A stretch of DNA of 64,000 nt from VRUE01 sp963705635 (GTDB lineage Bacteria; Actinomycetota; Thermoleophilia; Solirubrobacterales; 70-9): the NCBI GenBank assembly GCA_963705635.1, contig CAVPKH010000001.1:496001-560000 (forward strand), read 5' to 3'. The notes below the pieces were generated by a model. That model ran no database searches, was not told where the DNA came from, and worked only from the letters and a program-made list of their open reading frames with translations. The position numbers and the translations under genes were made by a program. Below are positions 8,993 to 18,442 of this stretch, in pieces. The first letter of the stretch is position 1, and every line of letters starts with the position of its first letter.

Positions 8993-9656
8993 CGCGGCGC
9001 GAGCAGCGGCGCAGCTCGCCGCGGGCAAAACCCGCCTGCCGCCCGGGCGCCACGGCCTGCCGCGCGCCTTCGTCGCCGAGAATCAGCGCGAGCGCCTGCT
9101 CAACGGCGTCGTCGAGGCGGTCGCCGAGCACGGCTACAACGCGACCACGATCGGCAAGATCAGCGAGGCGGCGAGAATCTCCCGCCGCACCTTCTACGAG
9201 TGCTTCGCGAGCAAGGAGGAGTGCTTCCTCGCCGCCTACGCGATGGTCGACGACCACGTCCGCGGCTCGATGCTCGCCGCCGCCGACCCCGCCGAAAGCT
9301 GGCCGGAGCAGGTGCGGGCCAGGCTCGCGGCCCTTCTCGGCACTCTCTCTCGCGACGCCGCTGTCGCCCGCTTCTACCTGGTCGAGCCGCTCGCAGCGGG
9401 GGGCGAGGTAGCCGCCCGCTACCGCGACGCGATGCAGCTGCTGGCGGAGACGATCCGGCCGCAGTCGCCGCTCTCCGAGATGGACGTCGAAGTGCGCGAC
9501 CAGGTCCTGATGGGCGGTATCGCCACCCTGATCTCCCGCCGCCTCAAGGCCGGCGAAACGGCCCAACTGGGCGAGCTCCTGCCCGACCTGGTCGAGCTCG
9601 CCCTGGCGCCGTACCTGGGCCGTGACGAGGCCCGCCGCGTCGCCCGCAGCAGCTAA
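8985..9656 (+). CDS. TetR-family transcriptional regulator (array member F)
   Basis: 223 aa. It has the array's extension LPPGRHGLPRAFVAENQRER (residues ~17-36), then IGKISEAARISRRTFYECF and SKEECFLAAYAMV. The extension is nearly identical to PRGRHGLPREFVAQNQR in the gene at 30790, which makes these two the closest relatives in the window. The C-terminus (GGIATLISRRLKAGETAQL, LPDLVELALAPYL) also matches. It overlaps the end of E by 8 bases and converges on the PIN toxin gene with a 4-base overlap. Confidence 0.87.
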   Translation: MADAARAAAQLAAGKTRLPPGRHGLPRAFVAENQRERLLNGVVEAVAEHGYNATTIGKISEAARISRRTFYECFASKEECFLAAYAMVDDHVRGSMLAAADPAESWPEQVRARLAALLGTLSRDAAVARFYLVEPLAAGGEVAARYRDAMQLLAETIRPQSPLSEMDVEVRDQVLMGGIATLISRRLKAGETAQLGELLPDLVELALAPYLGRDEARRVARSS

Positions 9657-10030
9657 AGCGTTCGGATCTCGACCAAGTCCTCGATGATCTTGAAGTCCTT
9701 GGCGTTGTTGGTCAGCAGTGCCACGCCATGGACGTTTGCAGTCGCGGCGATTGCCAGATCGAGCGCACGGCGCCGTGGCTGACCGCCGCGCTGGCTGATC
9801 GCCGCGTGCAGCCGGCCGCACTCGCGTGCCGCCTCTGTCTCGAAAGGGAGAGCGTCGAAGCGGTCCTCGACGATGGCGAGGCGGCGCATTCGGCGGGCGC
9901 GAGCGTCGTCGTCAGGAGCGACCAGGACGCCGAAATGCAGCTCGGTCAGCGAGACGACGCTTATCGCCGCTTCCTCCTCGGGGCCTGCCTCGCCACCGAT
10001 CAGCACCGAGGTGTCCAGCAGGACCGGCAC
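9653..10030 (-). CDS. PIN-domain ribonuclease toxin (VapC-like)
   Basis: 125 aa from GTG 10030. The PIN fold is clear: VLLDTSVLIGGE (first catalytic Asp), SVVSLTELHFGVL (second acidic residue), then ALDLAIAATANVHG and ALLTNNAKDF (C-terminal acidic cluster). A longer in-frame version from 10150 exists, but its first 40 residues are antitoxin sequence read in another frame, so the GTG two bases after the antitoxin stop is preferred. VapC enzymes are Mg-dependent RNases that cleave tRNA or rRNA; which RNA is cut here is unknown. Partner: the gene directly upstream. Confidence 0.83.
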   Translation of the reverse strand: MPVLLDTSVLIGGEAGPEEEAAISVVSLTELHFGVLVAPDDDARARRMRRLAIVEDRFDALPFETEAARECGRLHAAISQRGGQPRRRALDLAIAATANVHGVALLTNNAKDFKIIEDLVEIRTL

Positions 10031-10032
10031 CT

Positions 10033-10284
10033 CTACTGGGACGGCGTCCAGGGGTCGGCGATCCCCCCGCCGAGCGTCTCGAGATCCTTCATCAGGGCGG
10101 GGTCGGCTGGGGCTCCCCAGAGGTCGGCCAGCTCGGCGGCGGGCACCCACTGCCGCGTGCGCACAGGTCCCAGCCGAGCGACGGCGCGGCCGGAGACGGT
10201 GATCGTCATCTCCTCCCCGGATTCGGCCCGGCGCAGCACCTCGCCGACGTTGTTGCGCAGTTCTTTTTGAGGGACGACAGCCAT
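10033..10284 (-). CDS. Prevent-host-death/VapB-type antitoxin
   Basis: 83 aa. The N-terminal half, VVPQKELRNNVGEVLRRAE then SGEEMTITVSGRAVARLGP, is the Phd/YefM DNA-binding fold; the C-terminal half (DLWGAPADPALMKDLETLG) is the expected toxin-wrapping peptide. The ATG at 10284 is preferred to the TTG one codon upstream. The toxin start lies two bases after the stop. A GGTAGCA-GAGT-TGCTACC inverted repeat 12 bases upstream is the natural autorepression site. Confidence 0.82.
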   Translation of the reverse strand: MAVVPQKELRNNVGEVLRRAESGEEMTITVSGRAVARLGPVRTRQWVPAAELADLWGAPADPALMKDLETLGGGIADPWTPSQ

Positions 10285-10295
10285 CAAAAAAAGAC

Positions 10296-10313
10296 GGTAG
10301 CAGAGTTGCTACC
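10296..10313. promoter_or_regulatory. Candidate operator of the VapBC-type module
   Basis: GGTAGCA and TGCTACC form a perfect 7-bp inverted repeat around GAGT, just upstream of the antitoxin ATG. Type II antitoxins usually bind such sites to repress their own operon. Its right half (GAGTTGCTACCGCGCAA) resembles 6213-6229 between TetR genes A and B. Confidence 0.5.
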
Positions 10314-10356
10314 GCGCAATTCTAGAGCCGTATTCCTTCTTCTTAAAAACTTAGAC

Positions 10357-10385
10357 TTGCATTCGTAAAACGTTTCTTTTATGCT
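10357..10385 (+). promoter_or_regulatory. Candidate sigma-70-type promoter for the surface-protein run
   Basis: TTGCAT (10357-10362), a 17-base spacer, then TATGCT (10380-10385), in a short A+T-rich stretch about 110 bases before the collagen-like gene. It could drive the gene at 10497 and possibly the long co-oriented run after it. Confidence 0.45.
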
Positions 10386-10496
10386 GCCGCCAGAGTCTGT
10401 TTGCGAAAGCGGACTCCACAGGGACAAAACCGAGCCTCGAGGAAGCCGCTAAGGGAAGCGGCGGGCAGAGGGGCTCACGGGACAAGGAGAGATTTG

Positions 10497-11288
10497 ATGT
10501 TCTCGTCACTACGGACACGCTTCGGCATCCCGGGAGTCATCTCGGTCATCGCCCTGGTCTTCGCGATGTTCGGCGGCGCCTACGCCGCCTCCAACTCTTC
10601 AGGCGGTGGCAAGGCCACCGCCTCGGCCAAGGCCAAGCAGGGGCCGCGGGGCAAGACCGGCAAGACCGGCCCCGCGGGTCCGGCAGGCCCCGCAGGGGCG
10701 GCGGGCGCCAAGGGCGATGCCGGCGCTCCCGGTGCAAATGGAGCCAACGGCAAAGACGGTGCTGGCGGTGCGGCCGGCGCGAGTGTCACCAACACCGCGA
10801 TCCCGACCAGCAGCGCCACCTGCGCGCACCTCGGCGGCACCGAATTCAAAGTCGGCGCCGGCACGCCGACCACCGCCTGCAATGGCGCCAAAGGCGCTCC
10901 GGGCCCGACCTGCAACGAAAACGGCGAATGCCTGCTCCCATCGGGGGCAACGGAGACCGGGAATTGGGCGGTGAGCAGCATCGGCACCGTACTTACCTTC
11001 ACTTCGATCTCCTATCCCCTTCGGCTCAGCGCCGAACCGACGTTTCACTACGTAGACGTCATTGAACAGTCCAACCACGAAGTTCTCGAGTGCCCTGGCG
11101 AATACGCCGATCCCCAAGCCGAAGCGGGACATCTGTGCGTGTACGAAAAACTCGGCCACGGCCTCGAATTCCCCGGCGAAGTTGCGGTTGGAACAGACCC
11201 GACAAGCGGCCTGACAATTCAGTTCTTCAGGGAACACCCAGAAACCGAAATGTACGCCGCGGGCAGCTGGGCCGTAACGGCTCCCTAA
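10497..11288 (+). CDS. Secreted collagen-like protein
   Basis: 263 aa from ATG 10497, seven bases after AAGGAGA; a TTG 96 bases upstream would add a non-hydrophobic leader and is not preferred. SVIALVFAMFGGAYAA is the signal peptide. Residues ~45-95 are about 17 Gly-X-Y triplets (GPRGKTGKTGPAGPAGPAG, GAKGDAGAPGANGANGKDG), long enough for a short triple helix. The C-terminal ~165 residues form a Cys-containing globular domain (CAHLGGTEF, CNENGECLLPSG). Such proteins in this group are surface-exposed and of unknown function. It heads the long run of secreted genes. Confidence 0.85.
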   Translation: MFSSLRTRFGIPGVISVIALVFAMFGGAYAASNSSGGGKATASAKAKQGPRGKTGKTGPAGPAGPAGAAGAKGDAGAPGANGANGKDGAGGAAGASVTNTAIPTSSATCAHLGGTEFKVGAGTPTTACNGAKGAPGPTCNENGECLLPSGATETGNWAVSSIGTVLTFTSISYPLRLSAEPTFHYVDVIEQSNHEVLECPGEYADPQAEAGHLCVYEKLGHGLEFPGEVAVGTDPTSGLTIQFFREHPETEMYAAGSWAVTAP

Positions 11289-11414
11289 AGGGCCAGGAGA
11301 CGCAAGTAGATGTTCAAGCGCGGCGGGCGCATTTTGGAGTGGCGCCCGCCGCCCATCAAGCGGACGAGTCGCTATCAGCAGCGGCGCCCAAAGGCGCGGA
11401 GAGGTAGGAAGAGG

Positions 11415-14400
11415 ATGCAGAGCAACCAGGTGACACGGAGAATTCGGCCGATGGGGGCCGCAGTTGGAAAGCTTCGGCTGCTTGTCCTGCCGCTTGCCGT
11501 GGTGGCCTTCCTGGTGTTTGCGTCCACGCCTGCCTTTGCTGCCAAGACCCATCAGCTGGTCAAAACCTTCTCGCACGCTGCCGCGCCGGGACATGGTTTG
11601 GGCAGCTACCTCAGCCTCGGGGTTGACGAGTCCGCTGAAAACCTCTTCGTCGGCAGCAGCCCCGAAAACGGCAAATACCGCATAGACATCACTGGGCCCG
11701 AAGGCGAAGAACCGAGTGGTCTCGCCTCTCCGTTCTCGATCGACGTCACCGCCAAAAGCTCCACCAACCAGAGCCATGAAGGCATCGCAGTCGACAACTC
11801 ACCGACGAGTCCTTCCAAAGGCTCCCTCTACGTCGCCGACACCGGCAGCCACGAAGTCAAGAAATACACCCTCAACCCGCTGAGCGAAGAATACGAACAG
11901 ACCGGAACGCTGAGCGCGAGCAGGCCCCTGGACGTCGCGGTCGACACCAAAGGCAACGTCTTCGTGGCCGACGAAGAAAGCAAATCGATCGCCAAATTCA
12001 GCCCGACGGGGAGCCCACTCGGTCAGATCCCGGTTGGCTTCCCTGCCAAAGGGGTGGCGGTCGACGGCAAAGGTGACCTCTACGTCCAGGAAGCGGCCCA
12101 GAGCGAAAGCTCCCTCGGCAGGGTGATCGAGCTCCCGGCCAACGGGTCGGGCGAAATCGAACCCGGCACCCAGCCGATCGAGATCGCCAGCGGCGACGGT
12201 ACTTCCTTTCACGACAATCCCGCTGGGATCGCCGCCGATCAGAGCGCCAACGAGCTCTATGTCGTCTACCGCGACCGGGTCGAGCAATTCGACCCAAGCG
12301 GCAACCGAGTCGGCGAATTCGAATTGTTCACTCTCACGCCGCGGATCGACGGACGGCTGATCGCGGTCAACGGCCAGAGCGGCCTTGTCTACGTGTTCGG
12401 CGCCTTGTCGGGGGCCGGGGGCGAAAGTCCCGGCATCGGAGTCTTCGGCCCGACGGTGATCACCCCCGACGCCACCACCGAAGCCGTCAGCAACCTGACC
12501 GTTGACAGCGCGACCCTGAACGGCACCGTCAGCGCAGCCGGCGCGCTGCCCGCCACCTGCGAATTCGAATACGCCGACGAGGCCAGCTTCAAAGCCGAAG
12601 GCTTCAAAGGCGCTGCGACGGCGCCCTGCTCGCCGGCGGGTCCGTTCACCGGCTCAAGCGTGCAGCCGGTCTCCGCCGCGATCGGCGGGCTGGCGACGCA
12701 GACCTTCTACCGCTACCGCCTCGTCGCCTCCAGCGCCAACGGCATCACCCGTGGCAAAACGCTGAAATTCGTTACCCCCGGCCCGCCAATCGTCGACGGC
12801 GAGTCGGTCTCTGAGCTGACCGGCACCTCTGCCACCTTGGAAGCGTTCGTCAATCCCTCCTCGGAAGCCACCAGCTACGTCTTCGAATACATAACCGAGG
12901 CCGACTTCAAAGCAAGCGGATACGCGAAAGCGACGAGCTTGCCGCCCGGCGGCGAAGCGATCGGCTCCGGCTTCGAAGCCGTCGCGGTGTCCCAGCCGAT
13001 TGCCGGGCTCACCCCCTCGACCAACTACGTCTTCCGCGTCGTCGCCACCAACCCCCTGGGCACGAAATCCGGCCCCGACCAGCTCTTCACCACCCTCGGC
13101 TTCAACGGCTTCGAGCTGCCCGACGGCCGTTTCTTCGAGCAGGTGACGCCGGTGGACAAGAACGGCGCCGCCCCCAAGGTGACTCCCAGCTTCACCCAGG
13201 CCGCCTACGGCGGCGACGCGATCGCCTACGGCTCCGGCGGTGGCATCCCCGGCGGCGAGGGCGCCCAGCAATATCCCAACTATCTGGCCTCGCGCGGCCC
13301 GGATTGGTCGACCCAGGGCATCCTGCCTGCGGCGAGCAACGGATCGAGCGCCGCGGTCCTGGGTTGGAGCGAGGACCTCTCGCAGACCTACGCGGTCCAA
13401 GGAGCTCAGCCCTTGGCTCCGCTGAACTTCCTGCAGCGCGACAGCTCCACCCAGCTGACGCGCACGATCGTCAGCGAAGCCAGCAATGATCTCGAAAGGG
13501 GCTATAGCTACGTGGGCGCCTCCGCCGACGGCTCGCTGGTCGTCTTCGAAAGCCCCACAGAGTTGCTCGAAGGCGCCTCGACCAAAGGGCCCAACATCTA
13601 CGCCTGGGACCGAGACAGCGGCGAGCTGAGTTTGGCCGGCGTCCTCAACACCGGCTCGGCACCTCCCAAAGGCGCCACCAGTGCTCTCGATAATCGCTTC
13701 ACACAAGCCCAGCGCACGGTCTCAAGCGACGGCTCCCGCGTCTTCTTCACCGACGCCGGCCTTGGCCAGCTCTACATGCGCCAGAACCCGACCCAGCCCC
13801 AGAGCGCCCATCCCGGCGAACACTGCAGCGAACCGGCGCTGGCCTGCACGGTGAGCATCTCCGCCTCGCAGCGAACCGTCGCCGACCCGAAATCCAAGAA
13901 ACCGCTCTTCTGGGGGGCCAGCGCCGACGGATCGGCGGCCTTCTTCACCAGCGCCGCCAAGCTCACCGACAACGCCACCACGGGGCCCGATGACGAAGGT
14001 AATGATCTCTACCGCTATGACGCCGAAACCGGTGTGCTGAGCGACCTCACCCCCGACAGCGAAGCCGGCGATCCCAACGGGGCCGAAGTGCGGGGCGTGC
14101 TCGGCACAAGCGACGATGGCACCTACGTCTATTTCGCCGCCAACGGCGTGCTCGCACCCGGTGCCTCACACGGCAACTGCAGCGAAAGCGGCGGCGGCAG
14201 CTGCAACCTCTACCTCGCCCACGATGGAACCATCGACTTCGTCTCGGCGATCGATGGCTCGGGTGGCAACTGGCTTTTGTGGCCGTCGGGCGAGAACACC
14301 GCGCGGGTCAGCGCCGACGGGCAAGCCCTGCTCTTCGCCTCGAAGCTGAAGCTCGACGAATATGACAACAAAGGCATACGCGAGTTCTACCGCTACGGCG

Positions 14401-15083
14401 TTGCCGACGAAGAGGTGACCTGCGTCAGCTGCAACCCGACCGGCGCGGCGCCGGTCGGGGAGTCGACGCTGCAAAGCGACGCCTCAGTCCTGCAGACCCG
14501 GCCGAGCCCGGCGGCGACGGTGAGCCGCAACCTCTCCGCCGACGGCAAGCGCTTCTTCTTCGAGACGCCGGACAAGCTGGTGGCGAGCGACACCAACGGT
14601 GACGGCGGCTGTCCCTTCTTGAATGGAACCGTCCGTCTTTGCCAAGACGTCTACGAGTGGGAGGCAAACGGCAGCGGCTCCTGCGAGAGCGAGCTCCAAA
14701 ACGGCGGCTGCCTCTACCTGATCTCAAGCGGCACCAGCGTCGAGCCCTCCTACTTCGCCGACGCCAGCGCCGATGGCGAGGATGTCTTCTTCCTCACCGT
14801 CGAGCCCCTGGTCGGCCAGGACACCGACCAGATCGCCGACATCTATGACGCCCGCGTGGACGGAGGCATCGCCTCCCAGAACCCGCCACCGCCACCACCG
14901 CTCTGCGAAGGGGAAGCCTGCAAGGGACCGGTGCCGGTGGCGCCGGTGAGCGAGTCGGCGGGCAGCGCCAGCTTCTCAGGGCCCGCTGGCCAGAAGCCCT
15001 CACGTCACAAGAAGAAGCAGCACAAGAAGAAGAAGCAAAAGAAACAACACAAGAAGAGCCACGCGACCAGGAAGCACCGGTGA
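11415..15083 (+). CDS. Secreted NHL / FN3-like / beta-propeller protein with cationic tail (Q1)
   Basis: 1222 aa from ATG 11415, preceded by AGGAAGAGG; an in-frame ATG at 11310 would add 35 non-signal residues. Signal peptide: LLVLPLAVVAFLVFASTPAFA. Domain order: NHL-type strands ~60-330 (VDTKGNVFVADEESKSIAKF), two FN3-like modules ~370-590 (TVDSATLNGTVSAAGALP, FYRYRLVASSANG), then a long PD40/TolB-like propeller ~600-1170 (SADGSAAFFTSAAKL, NDLYRYDAETG, SADGKRFFFETPDKL). It ends in a Lys/His-rich tail (KKKQHKKKKQKKQHKKSH). A cell-surface scaffold or binding role is inferred. It is paralogous to the gene at 21641 and is followed by a member of the P family in both cases. Confidence 0.87.
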   Translation: MQSNQVTRRIRPMGAAVGKLRLLVLPLAVVAFLVFASTPAFAAKTHQLVKTFSHAAAPGHGLGSYLSLGVDESAENLFVGSSPENGKYRIDITGPEGEEPSGLASPFSIDVTAKSSTNQSHEGIAVDNSPTSPSKGSLYVADTGSHEVKKYTLNPLSEEYEQTGTLSASRPLDVAVDTKGNVFVADEESKSIAKFSPTGSPLGQIPVGFPAKGVAVDGKGDLYVQEAAQSESSLGRVIELPANGSGEIEPGTQPIEIASGDGTSFHDNPAGIAADQSANELYVVYRDRVEQFDPSGNRVGEFELFTLTPRIDGRLIAVNGQSGLVYVFGALSGAGGESPGIGVFGPTVITPDATTEAVSNLTVDSATLNGTVSAAGALPATCEFEYADEASFKAEGFKGAATAPCSPAGPFTGSSVQPVSAAIGGLATQTFYRYRLVASSANGITRGKTLKFVTPGPPIVDGESVSELTGTSATLEAFVNPSSEATSYVFEYITEADFKASGYAKATSLPPGGEAIGSGFEAVAVSQPIAGLTPSTNYVFRVVATNPLGTKSGPDQLFTTLGFNGFELPDGRFFEQVTPVDKNGAAPKVTPSFTQAAYGGDAIAYGSGGGIPGGEGAQQYPNYLASRGPDWSTQGILPAASNGSSAAVLGWSEDLSQTYAVQGAQPLAPLNFLQRDSSTQLTRTIVSEASNDLERGYSYVGASADGSLVVFESPTELLEGASTKGPNIYAWDRDSGELSLAGVLNTGSAPPKGATSALDNRFTQAQRTVSSDGSRVFFTDAGLGQLYMRQNPTQPQSAHPGEHCSEPALACTVSISASQRTVADPKSKKPLFWGASADGSAAFFTSAAKLTDNATTGPDDEGNDLYRYDAETGVLSDLTPDSEAGDPNGAEVRGVLGTSDDGTYVYFAANGVLAPGASHGNCSESGGGSCNLYLAHDGTIDFVSAIDGSGGNWLLWPSGENTARVSADGQALLFASKLKLDEYDNKGIREFYRYGVADEEVTCVSCNPTGAAPVGESTLQSDASVLQTRPSPAATVSRNLSADGKRFFFETPDKLVASDTNGDGGCPFLNGTVRLCQDVYEWEANGSGSCESELQNGGCLYLISSGTSVEPSYFADASADGEDVFFLTVEPLVGQDTDQIADIYDARVDGGIASQNPPPPPPLCEGEACKGPVPVAPVSESAGSASFSGPAGQKPSRHKKKQHKKKKQKKQHKKSHATRKHR

Positions 15084-15112
15084 GCGGCGTGAAGAGCAAG
15101 GAGACCACGAAG

Positions 15113-18100
15113 ATGACCGCACGGATACTCACCGCCAGCCTCGCCGCCGGCCTCTGCCTGGCGGTGGGTGCGAGCTCGGCTTTTGCCGCGGCGCCGGCCT
15201 TCAAGCTGACCGCCAGCTCGCAGCCGACCAACTTCATCGCCGGTTCGGAAGCCAACGAAACCAGCCAATTCTTCCCATCCGTCAGCCGCCCGCAGTACAG
15301 CTTCGTCGCCACCAACGTCGGCTCGGCCCCGACCAGTGGTCCGATCACCTTCACCGACACACTGCCCCCGAGTTTGACGCCGGTCGGCCCCGGCGCCAGG
15401 GACTTCAACCACCCTGAATTCATCGGCCCACATTCGAACCCCAACATCTCCTGCAGTGTCGCCGGGCAGACGGTCACCTGCACCAATCCCTTGGAAGAAC
15501 CGCTGCAGCCCGGCCAGTGGGCGCAGTTCTTGATCCCGGTCGACGTCGCTGCCGAGGCTCCGTCCAGCCTCACCAACCAGGCAAGTGTCGAAGGCGCTGG
15601 CGCCGCCGCCGAAGCGACGGTCACGACCGTCACGACGGTCAGTCCTGAGCTTCCCGGCTTTGACTTCCTCCCCGGTCCCGGCGGTTTCAGCGTCGCCGCC
15701 ACCGGCGCCGACGGGGCGCCGGCAACCCAGGCGGGCTCCCACCCCGGCCAGCTGACGCTCGACTTCGGCTTTCCCAGCCTCGACCTGACCCGTCCGGGAG
15801 CGCCAGGCTCCCTGTTCGCGTCCGGGCACCTGCGCAACCTGCACGCGCGTTTGGCGCGGGGCATTGTCGCTGACCCCGAGGCGACCCCGGTGCGCTGTAC
15901 CGAGGCCCAGTTCACCACCACTGGCGTGGGATGCCCCGCCGCCTCGGCGATCGGCACGGTGACGGTGACAACCGACATCGTCCAAGGCGCACTTCCCGTT
16001 CCAAGCGCCCTCTACAACATGGTGCCGCCCCCTGGGACGGCGGCGGAGCTCGCCTTCGACGCCCTCAATATCGGCGTCTTCATCCACCTGACGGGACGGG
16101 TTGATTCGGCGGGCGAATACGAACTGGGGACCGACACCAACGAAATCCTCGCCCGGCAACTGAATCCGGTGCTGGGAGTGCTGGTGCAGCTCTGGGGTGA
16201 CCCGTCGGACCCAAGCCATGATTTCGCGAGGGGGGAATGCGCCACTCTCGAAAGACCCTTCTGCAAAAAAACCCTGCCCGAACGCTTCAAAGCCCCCTTC
16301 CTGACGATGCCGAGCTCCTGCCGGGAAACGCTCAGCGCTACCGCCGCCGCAAGCGACTGGGAGGAACCGCAATTCCACAACCGCAGCGCCACGCTTGAAG
16401 ACTCGCTCGGCAACCCGGTCGGCACCGACGGCTGCAACAAACTTGACTTCGACCCGAGCGTCGAAGTCAAGCCGACGACGAACCTCGCCGACGCTCCCTC
16501 GGGGCTGGAGTTCAACCTCCACGTCCCCCAGAGCGAAGGCATCGAGGAACTGGCCACGGCGAACTTCAAAGACGTCAAGGTCACGCTGCCGGAAGGAATG
16601 TCGGTGAACCCCTCCTCGGCCAACGGCCTGGGGGCCTGCAGCTCGGCCCAGATCGGGCTGAGCACCCCGATCGGCCAGGGCCAGGCCCGCTTCAACGAAG
16701 ACCCGGCGGCCTGCCCCGAGAGCGCAAAGCTCGGCTCGGTCGAAGTCGAGACGCCGCTGCTCGGCCACCCTCTCCCGGGGGCGGTTTACCTGGCCAAGCC
16801 CTTTGACAACCCCTTCAACTCGCTGCTGGCGATCTACCTCGATGTCGAGGATCCCCAGACCGGGACCGTCTCCAAGCTGGCCGGAAAGGTCGAAGCGGAC
16901 CCAAGCACGGGCCGGCTGACCACGGTCTTCAGGGAAAATCCCGAGCTGCCGATCGAAGACGTCAAGATCTCCCTCTTCAAAGGCCCGAGGGCGCCGCTTC
17001 GCACCCCGCGTGCCTGCGGCACCTACTCCACCGCCGTCGACGTCACCCCCTGGAGCACTCCGGAAGGGGTGGACGCCCACCTGAGCGATGCCTTCGCCAC
17101 CTCGGTGGCGGCGGCGGGCTCGGGAGCCTGTCCGACGAGCGAAGCGGCAGCTGCCAACAACCCCTCCTTCAACGCCGGAACAATCGCTCCCCAGGCGGGC
17201 GCCTACTCACCCTTCGTGCTGAAGCTGAACCGCGAGGACGGCACCCAGCCCCTGGCCGGGATCGACGCCACCCTGCCCGAGGGCCTGATCGGCAAGCTCG
17301 CCGGGATCCCCTACTGCCCGGAGGCCGCCATCGCCCAGGCCCAGAGCCGCGAGAAGCCAAACGAAGGCGCGGTCGAGCAGGCGAGCCCGAGCTGCCCAGC
17401 CTCCTCGGAATTGGGAACGGTCGACGTCGCCGCGGGAGCGGGCATCACCCCCTTCCATGCCCAGGGCCACGCCTACCTCGCCGGCCCCTACAAAGGCGCC
17501 CCGCTCAGCCTCGTCGTGATCGTCCCGGCGATCGCCGGCCCATTCGACCTGGGAGCGGTGACGGTGAGGGATGCGCTCAAGGTCGACCCCGAAACCACCC
17601 GGGTCAGCGCCGTCTCCGATCCCCTGCCGCAGATCCTCGACGGCATCCCGCTCGACGTCCGCTCGGTCGCGACAAAGCTGGGCCGACCGCAGTTCACCCT
17701 CAACCCGACCAACTGCGATCCGAAGGCGGTGCTTGGCAGCGCGATCTCGAGCCTGGGCTCGGCCGCCGCCTTGAGCAGCCCCTTCCAGGTAGGAGGCTGC
17801 TCCTCGCTCCCCTACAAGCCAAAGCTCGCCACCCGGCTCAGCGGTTCGACGACCAGGGGCGGGCACCCCTCCCTGAAGTCGACCTTCACCGCCAAGCCAG
17901 GCGAAGCGGGGACCGCCCGCGTCTCCTTTGCCCTGCCGCGCTCGGAGTTCATCGACCAGGGCCACTTCCGCACGATCTGCACCCGGGTGCAGTTCGCCGC
18001 CGACCAGTGCCCAGCGGGCTCCATCTACGGCCAGGTCAAAGCGGTCACGCCACTGCTCGACTATCCGCTGGCAGGCCCGGTCTACCTGCGTTCCTCGAGC

Positions 18101-18442
18101 CACCAGCTGCCCGACATCGTCCTCGCCCTCAAAGGCCCGCCGAGCCAACCGGTCGAGGTAGACCTTGCAGGCACGGTCGATTCGGTCAACGGTGGCATCC
18201 GCGCCACCTTCGAAGCGGTCCCAGACGCACCGATCACCAAGGCCGTCGTCTCTTTGCAAGGCGGCAAGAAGGGCCTCTTTCAGAACTCCACCGACATCTG
18301 TCGCACCGTCCACAGAGCGACTCTTCAGCTCGACGGGCAAAACGGCAAGACCTATGACACGAGGCCGGCGATCTCGGTGGCCTCCTGCAAGGGCAAGGGG
18401 CGCAAAGGGGGCAAAGGGGGCCGCCACAAAGGCAAGCGGTGA
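15113..18442 (+). CDS. Giant secreted DUF11-like surface protein (family member P2)
   Basis: 1109 aa from ATG 15113, ten bases after AAGGAG; a GTG at 15080 overlapping the upstream stop (GTGA) is the alternative. Signal peptide: ILTASLAAGLCLAVGASSAFA. A DUF11-like domain (YSFVATNVGSAPTSGPITF) is followed by repeated core modules: YNMVPPPGTAAELAFD, VTLPEGMSVNPSSANGLGAC, YLAKPFDNPFNSLLAIYL, YLAGPYKGAPLSLVVIVPA, PVYLRSSSHQLPDIVLALKG. It ends KGKGRKGGKGGRHKGKR. Bases 17152-17790 are almost identical to the same part of P3, unlike the rest. Complete and unbroken, it is the reference copy of the family here. Confidence 0.87.
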   Translation: MTARILTASLAAGLCLAVGASSAFAAAPAFKLTASSQPTNFIAGSEANETSQFFPSVSRPQYSFVATNVGSAPTSGPITFTDTLPPSLTPVGPGARDFNHPEFIGPHSNPNISCSVAGQTVTCTNPLEEPLQPGQWAQFLIPVDVAAEAPSSLTNQASVEGAGAAAEATVTTVTTVSPELPGFDFLPGPGGFSVAATGADGAPATQAGSHPGQLTLDFGFPSLDLTRPGAPGSLFASGHLRNLHARLARGIVADPEATPVRCTEAQFTTTGVGCPAASAIGTVTVTTDIVQGALPVPSALYNMVPPPGTAAELAFDALNIGVFIHLTGRVDSAGEYELGTDTNEILARQLNPVLGVLVQLWGDPSDPSHDFARGECATLERPFCKKTLPERFKAPFLTMPSSCRETLSATAAASDWEEPQFHNRSATLEDSLGNPVGTDGCNKLDFDPSVEVKPTTNLADAPSGLEFNLHVPQSEGIEELATANFKDVKVTLPEGMSVNPSSANGLGACSSAQIGLSTPIGQGQARFNEDPAACPESAKLGSVEVETPLLGHPLPGAVYLAKPFDNPFNSLLAIYLDVEDPQTGTVSKLAGKVEADPSTGRLTTVFRENPELPIEDVKISLFKGPRAPLRTPRACGTYSTAVDVTPWSTPEGVDAHLSDAFATSVAAAGSGACPTSEAAAANNPSFNAGTIAPQAGAYSPFVLKLNREDGTQPLAGIDATLPEGLIGKLAGIPYCPEAAIAQAQSREKPNEGAVEQASPSCPASSELGTVDVAAGAGITPFHAQGHAYLAGPYKGAPLSLVVIVPAIAGPFDLGAVTVRDALKVDPETTRVSAVSDPLPQILDGIPLDVRSVATKLGRPQFTLNPTNCDPKAVLGSAISSLGSAAALSSPFQVGGCSSLPYKPKLATRLSGSTTRGGHPSLKSTFTAKPGEAGTARVSFALPRSEFIDQGHFRTICTRVQFAADQCPAGSIYGQVKAVTPLLDYPLAGPVYLRSSSHQLPDIVLALKGPPSQPVEVDLAGTVDSVNGGIRATFEAVPDAPITKAVVSLQGGKKGLFQNSTDICRTVHRATLQLDGQNGKTYDTRPAISVASCKGKGRKGGKGGRHKGKR

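Noticed and set aside
10401..10496. TTG start 96 bases upstream for the collagen-like protein
   Set aside because: It would place 32 charged residues before the signal peptide, while ATG 10497 has AAGGAGA at good spacing.
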